Of a stretch of DNA of 64,000 bases, positions 58,340 through 64,000 are shown in pieces. The notes below the pieces were generated by a model. It was given only the letters and a program-made list of their open reading frames with translations. It was not told where the DNA came from and ran no database searches. A program made the position numbers and the translations under genes. Within the stretch, counting starts at the first letter, position 1; every line of letters begins with the position of its first letter. The DNA is from Gnetum montanum (lineage: Eukaryota > Streptophyta > Gnetopsida > Gnetales > Gnetaceae): assembly GCA_015680685.1 (NCBI GenBank), contig MNCI01019084.1, positions 124,001-188,000 of the forward strand, given 5' to 3'.

Positions 58340-59677
58340 TGGAACTCCATAAAATTTCAAGCTTAGTACTTTTCAAAAAAGAATCAAGCTAAGTCACGAT
58401 GCTCCCCAGCATGACTAAAGATTGAGAATCCCATAAACAGCTTCAAGCAGAGTCGAACCCAACGAGGAGCAGTTCCTTGGGACCCGACAATGACCACGAC
58501 AACATCTTTGAGCAAACCTGGCAACTTCAAAGCTTAAAATACTTAGTTTACACTAAGTATGTATTCTCAGAGTATACGCCCAACATTCTCAGCGTATATG
58601 CCTAGCGTATACACCCGATATTCATAGCATATACACCCAGCGTATACGTCCTAGATGGCATCTACAGCATAGACGCCCAGCATACATGCCTCACAAGTAC
58701 GATCAGCCTGTACGACTGATGCATACGCCCGGCATGCAATCCCCGAAGACAACATGGAAACAACACTGCAGAGCAAGACTTGACACAAGGCAGCAACTCA
58801 TACGAACACAACAACCATCAGCGTACACACCCAGCGTATACGCCCAGCAACCATCAGCGTATACGCCCAGCATCCATAGCGTATATGCCCAGTACATCCA
58901 GCATATACGCCTTCCATGCTCAGCGTATACGCCCAGGGTCTACTCCCACCTGATATAGCGTATACGCCTAGCGCATACGCTCAGCAGATGTAATATGTTG
59001 TACACTTGTAAATTTTATTCTTTTGCACCTGGTCAACACGTCACGTGTCACCCAAATCGCATCTAGCATCAAACCTGTATAAACACCCCAATTTTTCACT
59101 AGCACCAGGTTGGTTGGCAAAATTGGAGAAAACCAGAGAGAAAAACAGAGATGCTGAGAACTAGAGCAGAGAACCTTGTATGCTGGACAACCCTGTACGC
59201 TGAGCATACAGCCTCTACGCTGTGCCTACAGTGTGAACCAGCCCATAGTCATCCCTGCATCCACCGGGGCTTTTTGTCTGCCTTGTGTCAAAGCCACAAT
59301 TGCATTAGACCGGTGCATTGTAACTCTCATTTTGAAATAGCATTGTTACATTTTCTTCCTAAAATCTGTTATAGTTTTGCATTAATTATTGCATGTATTC
59401 TGTTTAAGCTCTTTTACGTTTACGCTCCGTTCGCATTAGTTACGCTGTTTACACTCTATTTTACACCTGTTATGCTATTCACGTATAACCCAGCGTATAG
59501 CACCTCAGTGTACGTTTGGGGAAATCCTTGCCTGATCTACGTGTGGACCACTCAAGGTACTCTACCTTCGTTAATTCTAGTTTGCCCTCAAGCAAAGGTA
59601 GGGTCTTCTGTGCGTGTCCAGAGATCTCCAGGTCTCTGTTTCCTTTCAGCCAGAGATCGACGATTTTAGATGATATA
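58340..59677 (+). mobile_element. LTR Z, shared between E (3') and Z (5')
   Basis: Starts TGGAACTCC after a polypurine tract and ends GATGATATA (CA to TA), 1338 bp. It is followed by GAAA and a primer-binding site. It closely matches LTR E in order and sequence. It has a polypurine tract on one side and a primer-binding site on the other, so it serves two internal regions. Confidence 0.85.
58560..58990 (+). repeat. GTATACGCCCAGC array in LTR Z
   Basis: Same unit as in LTR E and X, upstream of CACGTGTCA (59042-59050) and the TATAAA at 59078-59083. Confidence 0.85.
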
Positions 59678-59681
59678 GAAA

Positions 59682-59696
59682 TTGGCGCTAGAAGGA
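59682..59696 (+). other. Primer-binding site of Z
   Basis: TTGGCGCTAGAAGGA; on the opposite strand it is read as codons for FLLAPI in exon 4 of the antisense gene. Confidence 0.7.
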
Positions 59697-60737
59697 AATA
59701 GAGGCCACCAACAAAACTAATACAAAGGTTTTTGATTTCTTTGTATCTGTTGTTGGTTCGCATAATACGCACAGCCTCAACACCAAGACTCCACACCTGA
59801 GAAAGGGATTTAGGGAATAACCGTGCCCTAAACAAGGGATATAATTTATTAACTTCCTCAACTTTTGACTTCCCCTTCATAGGAAATCCCTTAGCATCCT
59901 TGGTAATGCCCAACCAGTCCTCTAATTCATGAACCGTATGAAGCTCTTTATGAGCCCTATCCAAAGCTACACTTATACCATCCACCGGTACACCAAACAA
60001 GTTCGAAAATAATTCAGGTGACAGATGGAAAACTATCTTAACACCCTTAATCCGAGTGCTGTAGTAAGAGACAGACTCGTCGAAGGAATCCACGATCCCA
60101 ATCATTTCTGCTATCGACACATCAGGGCTTGGGGTCGTAAAGAGCTCCACAAGGCTGGCGTCATTTAAACAATTGATGATGGATGGTGGGGCATGACTGC
60201 ACAACCATTTTTGAGCCTTACTGATTTCCCCAAACTTCATCAAGAGGGTACTCTCAGTTTGTCCGATTGTGATAGGGTCCCCACTAGGAGGGACATCAAC
60301 TGTAAATAAAATTCGAAATCATCATATCAATATAACCCCTGGCAGTTGAACAAACACATTAATACAATTAGAAAATATTGTAACTTACCTTCAGCAGTGG
60401 ACCTGGAGGTGCTACCCAAGTCAGAGTCACAAGCAAAAATTGGTCCCTTATGTGACCAATCTCCACGCAACCATCCACGAGCTTTGCATAGTGCGAACGC
60501 TCTAGAGAAATATTTGTGAAAGTGGACAATATCACCCTTGGTTTGACCTAATACAGCTCCACGAAGGGTGGGACCTGCCATAAAGGTCTCTAGAGCAGTA
60601 CGAGCTAGAGCAAGCCCATCATCCTCAACACATGTTCCTTCTAGGTTAACTTGGGGCCTACAAAAGAACGGATTTCAAAACAGAAGCAAATGCCAAACGA
60701 CATAAAAAATAGAAACAACAAGCTTAAACGATCCTAC

Positions 60738-61187
60738 CTATCCACCCGGTACACTGTGCCAAGAGGGTTCTGGAATAGCGTGTGCGCACGCGTGGCTAAA
60801 AACAAGGTGTTGTTGAGATAATCATGTCCCCGTGGCAATTGGGCCCACATGCGCACTAACGGGCATGTCGACCTGGGCCCGCTAGAAGAACCATCCTTGG
60901 TTACAAGCGGCCCCTCGTCAATGTCTTCCATGAAGACCGCGACACCCTCCGAGGCTCCCGTCAACATGGCCTCAAGCATGCTCCGTGCCACTTGTTCGGT
61001 CAGGTGCGACTAGACAACCACCTTAAACCTGTCCAACATGAAGGCTAGGAATTCACACGCCCCTCCTCTGAACCATATCCCATTATTGTCAACAGTCAGA
61101 TTTGGGGTAGGTTCATCGGCCTCAACGAGGCCAAACCACGTTAATACTCCAACGAGCTCAACCACCAGGAGAAAAGGTTCAGTGTCC
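60738..61187 (-). pseudogene. Antisense gene Z, exon 2: NIF/FCP1-like pseudophosphatase domain
   Basis: Acceptor TTGCTTGCAG, donor GTAGGAT. It reads FLLVVELVGVLTWFGLVEAD, FRGGACEFLAFMLDRFKVVV, a stop, SHLTEQVARSMLEAML and NTLFLATRAHTLFQNPLGTV. The first block sits where NIF proteins have VLDLNG, but with Glu for the nucleophile Asp. The DD pair of the NTLLIDDSP block is ATR here. It is therefore probably a non-catalytic fold that may once have bound a phosphoprotein partner (inference). Confidence 0.65.
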
Positions 61188-61279
61188 CTGCAAGCAACGA
61201 AAATGCCATGGAAAATCAGCCATACACGAAAATGACATGAAAAATGAAATTTCATATTATAGGCCAACAGTTAGAAAAA

Positions 61280-61870
61280 TTACTAACTGTTTACGCTTGG
61301 CGTATACGCTGCCTAACCCGGCGTATACGCTATGAAAATTTTTTTACGCTGTGCCTAACACGACATATACGTTGTCAAACAAACTATTTAGTCTCAGCGT
61401 ATACACTGTAAAAATCATCAGCGTGTACGCCGTAAACAGCCTCCAACGTATACGCTGTGCAAATAGTTTACACTGAACACTGTGCAAATAGTTTACTTTG
61501 AATGCCATGTAAACAGTCTACGCTGAACACTATGTAAACAATTTACGTTGAACATTGTGCGAACAGTCAACGTATACGTCGTAAAAAATAGTCAACATAT
61601 ACGCTGATAAAATCATCTACAGTTCATGCTGGTAAAATCGTTTACGCTGTGCATTGACAAAACAGATTACGCTACAAACAACTTAGGCTATGTACAGTAT
61701 ACGCTCTACGCTCTAAAGACCCTCTACGCTATGAACTTATGCTCAGTGTATAAAAACCCTCTATGCTATCTGTTTACGCTCGGCGTATACGCCGAAATCC
61801 TCTACACTATCTATCTACGCTCGGCGTATATGCTGAAGCCCTCTCCACTAGCGAGACTGTCTACGCTACG
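61280..61870 (-). repeat. GTATACGCT array in intron 1 of antisense gene Z
   Basis: Around thirty degenerate AGCGTATACGCTGTAAA-type units, spanning almost the whole 731-bp intron. Confidence 0.8.
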
Positions 61871-62109
61871 AAACATTTACAAATGAAAATAACCAATAGA
61901 GGCAGGATCAGAGCCTACCTATGTGACGATCCAGGCCACGATGGAACCCTCGACCTGGGCAGACACTGCAGCATGGCCTTGCTCTCCTCCGCAAAGGTAA
62001 CGTCAGGTCCCTTCCTCCCCTGGCCTTCCACTTCCTTGCCTTTGCCCATCTCGACGTCCTCTACGCTGGGATTGACAGGTTTATGCTGAGGGTCGAAACT
62101 GCTCATGCC

Positions 62110-62400
62110 TACGCTGAGCCTGTACGCCGAGGTCTGAGTCTCTACGCCGACGCTTTGACCTCTATGCTCATGCTGAGCCTCTATGCTGAGTTGGAATCCC
62201 TACGCTCATGTTCAGTTGGGACGTCTATGCTGATGCTTTAACATCTACGGTTTACGCTTATGCTCAGGGTTTAGTGGTTTACGCTTACGCCAGGTCATCT
62301 ACGCTTCAAACGGGACTTATTGCTATTGATTCTATGATTCCCATAGGACAGGGTCAATGAGAATTAATTATTAGGGGCTTACGCTTACGCTCATTGACTA
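62110..62400 (-). repeat. CTACGCTGAG-type repeats in the antisense 5' leader
   Basis: CCTACGCTGAGCCTCTACGC-like units between the antisense TATA box and the ATG at 62106. The same leader is in E (56472-56590). Confidence 0.7.
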
Positions 62401-62444
62401 CGCTTGCTTCCGGTTTACAATATTTACAAATGACATCCCTGCCC

Positions 62445-62452
62445 TTTATATA
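62445..62452 (-). promoter_or_regulatory. TATA box of the antisense gene Z
   Basis: On the minus strand GAGGGCTATATAAAGGGCAG is a strong plant TATA context, about 340 bp upstream of the ATG at 62106 and preceded by a GC-rich GGCGG block. It predicts transcription against the LTR direction. Confidence 0.6.
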
Positions 62453-62649
62453 GCCCTCTGCCACCACCGCCGCTGCCGCCTTGCGGTTTACCTCTTTTTG
62501 CCTTTTTTACTCATTTTTATCAAAATTTGTTCAAAAATGAAAAAAAAATATATATTTAAAACAAAATAAATACTACCACATCCTGATTCCCTTGTAAACC
62601 AACTTCAGAAGTCCACACTGAACATTTTGGCGCAGACTCTCCTATGCAA

Positions 62650-62830
62650 ATTTTACGATAAACATTCGGCCCGGTATGGCCTTAAACTGCCACGTCGGCC
62701 CGGTCTGGCCTTAAACTGCCACATCAGCCTGGTATGGCCTTAAACTGCCACGTCGGCGTAGTATGGCCTTAAACTGCCACCCACAGCCCGGTATGGTCTT
62801 AAACTACCATTTGTCCCAGTGTGATGATAA
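62650..62830 (+). repeat. Minisatellite GGCCCGGTATGGCCTTAAACTGCCAC
   Basis: Six units of about 30 bp with core ATGGCCTTAAACTGCCAC, between the antisense gene and RT, matching 25840-26330 in position. Confidence 0.9.
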
Positions 62831-63199
62831 ACCACCATCATGCATGTACACATGACTTATGCTGCCAGAAAACATGGAATAATACCTATTAGCTCATTCT
62901 ACTCTCTGTTCATTGGTAGGAGCAAGCCCGATGGATTATCAGCATTTATCCGCACCGTTAATCATCGATGGGCCATACAGAAAGATTGCAAGGGACATCG
63001 ACATAAATCTCATCGACTTAAGTTTATCAACGGATGACGCAGTCATAGCTTCAACACAGTAAACACTAGAAAACTACAAAGGTATGACAAAGCCCCTCGA
63101 CATAGAAGCTGAAAACATTACCACAGACCTGTTGACCAAAACCCCCATCACCATGCCCGATGGAGAAATCAAAAATTAAAACTAAGTACATTACTACAA

Positions 63200-64000
63200 C
63201 CTCAACTTGCCAAAGACATAGAGGATGTGCTTAGGGACAACATAAAGGCATTTGCTTGGTCATACACGGACATGCCTAGATTGGACCCTCGAATCGTCCA
63301 TCATAATATTATCCTTGATCCAAAATTGAGGCTAGTGAAGCAAAAATCATGAAAGGTTAAACCTGAGGTGGCATTGTCAGTCTGCAATGAGATCACCAAA
63401 CTTTATCAGGCTGGTTTCATTTGGGCTGTCGATTATGCCGATTAGGTATCCAACATGGTCATTGTCCCAAAGAAGAACAGAAGCATTTGCTTATGCATTG
63501 ACTTCCGAGATCTAAACGTTGGAACCATAAAAGATGATTTTCCCCTACCTAGCATCAATCAACTTGTCGACTTGCGCACGGGGCACACCCTATTATCTTT
63601 TATGGATAGCTTCTCAGGATACAACTAGATACGCATTAACTCAGAGCATGAGCTCCGGACTACCTTTATGACACCATGGGGAACCTTTTGTTATACAATG
63701 ATGCCTTTCGGCCTCAAGAACGCTGGGGCCACATCTCAACGGATGATGACATTCATTTTTAGTGATTACATGTTACACTCGCTCAACGACTACGTGGACG
63801 ACATTGTGGTTAAATCGAAGACATCGGAACAACATGTACAAGATCTTGATTTAGTACTAAAACGTTGTTTAAAATATGAGCTGAGACTTAACACAAAGAA
63901 ATGCATCTTTGGCGTCAAGACAGGAAAAATGCTTGGATTTATAGCCTCAGAAGCAAGGATACGAGTAGACCCCGATAAAGTTAAGGCCATAAAAAACCTA
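63200..64000 (+). pseudogene. Tat-type reverse transcriptase of element Z (runs off the window)
   Basis: FAWSYTDMPRLDP, KLYQAGFIWAVDYAD, VIVPKKNRSICLCIDFRDLN, DDFPLPSINQLVD, TPWGTFCYTMMPFGLKNAG and LNDYVDDIVVKSK (YVDD at 63791-63802, intact) through KKCIFGVKTGKMLGF. Three nonsense codons: TGA at 63350, TAG at 63443 and TAG at 63626. All fit CGA, TGG and CAG transitions. No gag or protease lies between the minisatellite and this domain. It is the best-kept RT in the window. Confidence 0.9.

Larger units (their letters stand above)
59479..62106 (-). pseudogene. Antisense spliced gene Z (NIF-like domain, four exons)
   Basis: Proposed exons on the minus strand: 62106-61919 (188 nt), 61187-60738 (450), 60657-60389 (269) and 60299-59479 (821). 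All introns are GT-AG. The phases join into one frame of 576 codons including the stop, with a single internal TAG at 61010-61012 where copy E has TGG. Exon 1 is charged (MSSFDPQ, EMGKGKEVEG). Exon 2 is the NIF/FCP1-like domain. Exon 3 has CKARGWLRGDW. Exon 4 has TPSPDVSIAEMIGIVDSF, STRIKGVKIVFHL and LFSNLFGVPVDGI, loosely like plant transposon accessory proteins. Exon 4 reads through the primer-binding site into LTR Z. Product role unknown. The shared structure in G and E argues for a real gene. Confidence 0.7.

Overview
The window is intergenic, repeat-built DNA from a plant nuclear genome. It has AT-rich sequence, nested and decayed Ty3/gypsy and Ty1/copia LTR retrotransposons, LINE fragments, plant-type promoters (TATA boxes, a G-box/ABRE-like CACGTGTC) and one assembly gap (22820-23178). 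The size of the accessory regions, the heavy nonsense decay and the absence of any intact host gene fit a very large seed-plant genome such as a gymnosperm. That taxonomic guess is inference.

Layout. 1-10.9 kb: about 1.8-kb tandem units, split by a gag-protease LTR element (2402-7697). 11.7-15.4 kb: a minus-strand Tat-type Ty3/gypsy pol with two RNase H domains. 16.9-18.1 kb: a probable solo LTR full of GTATACGCC repeats. 18.1-33.2 kb: a large plus-strand Tat-type element (called G) with an intron-containing gene on the opposite strand, a TTAAACT minisatellite, RT-RNaseH-aRH-integrase, a second minisatellite and a hairpin-rich 3' LTR. Its antisense gene was itself broken by an insertion (about 20.63-23.4 kb) holding a PHD-AWS histone methyltransferase fragment. 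34.0-37.9 kb: a minus-strand LTR with an accessory coiled-coil ORF. 38.4-41 kb: LINE fragments. 41.6-51 kb: a gag-type element into which a second element (43422-50473) inserted with a perfect 5-bp target duplication. 51-53.6 kb: a copia-like gag. 53.6-64 kb: two related Tat-type elements in tandem (called E and Z), sharing the LTR at 58340-59677.

The most notable system is the antisense gene seen in G, E and Z. Exon lengths (188 and 450 nt), splice phases and protein similarity are shared by copies that have otherwise diverged. Exon 2 encodes a domain resembling the plant NLI-interacting-factor (NIF, FCP1/HAD-type) phosphatase, but the presumed nucleophile Asp is Glu in all three copies. In Z the final exon runs across the primer-binding site into the LTR, so the retrotransposon U5 region doubles as antisense coding sequence. 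A TATA box lies on the antisense strand upstream of exon 1. In both elements with a readable pol (G and Z) the antisense gene and a minisatellite occupy the place where gag-protease would be expected.

No tRNA, rRNA, CRISPR or intact host gene was recognised. All pol copies carry nonsense changes, and the checked examples are G:C to A:T transitions, as expected for methylated plant repeats.
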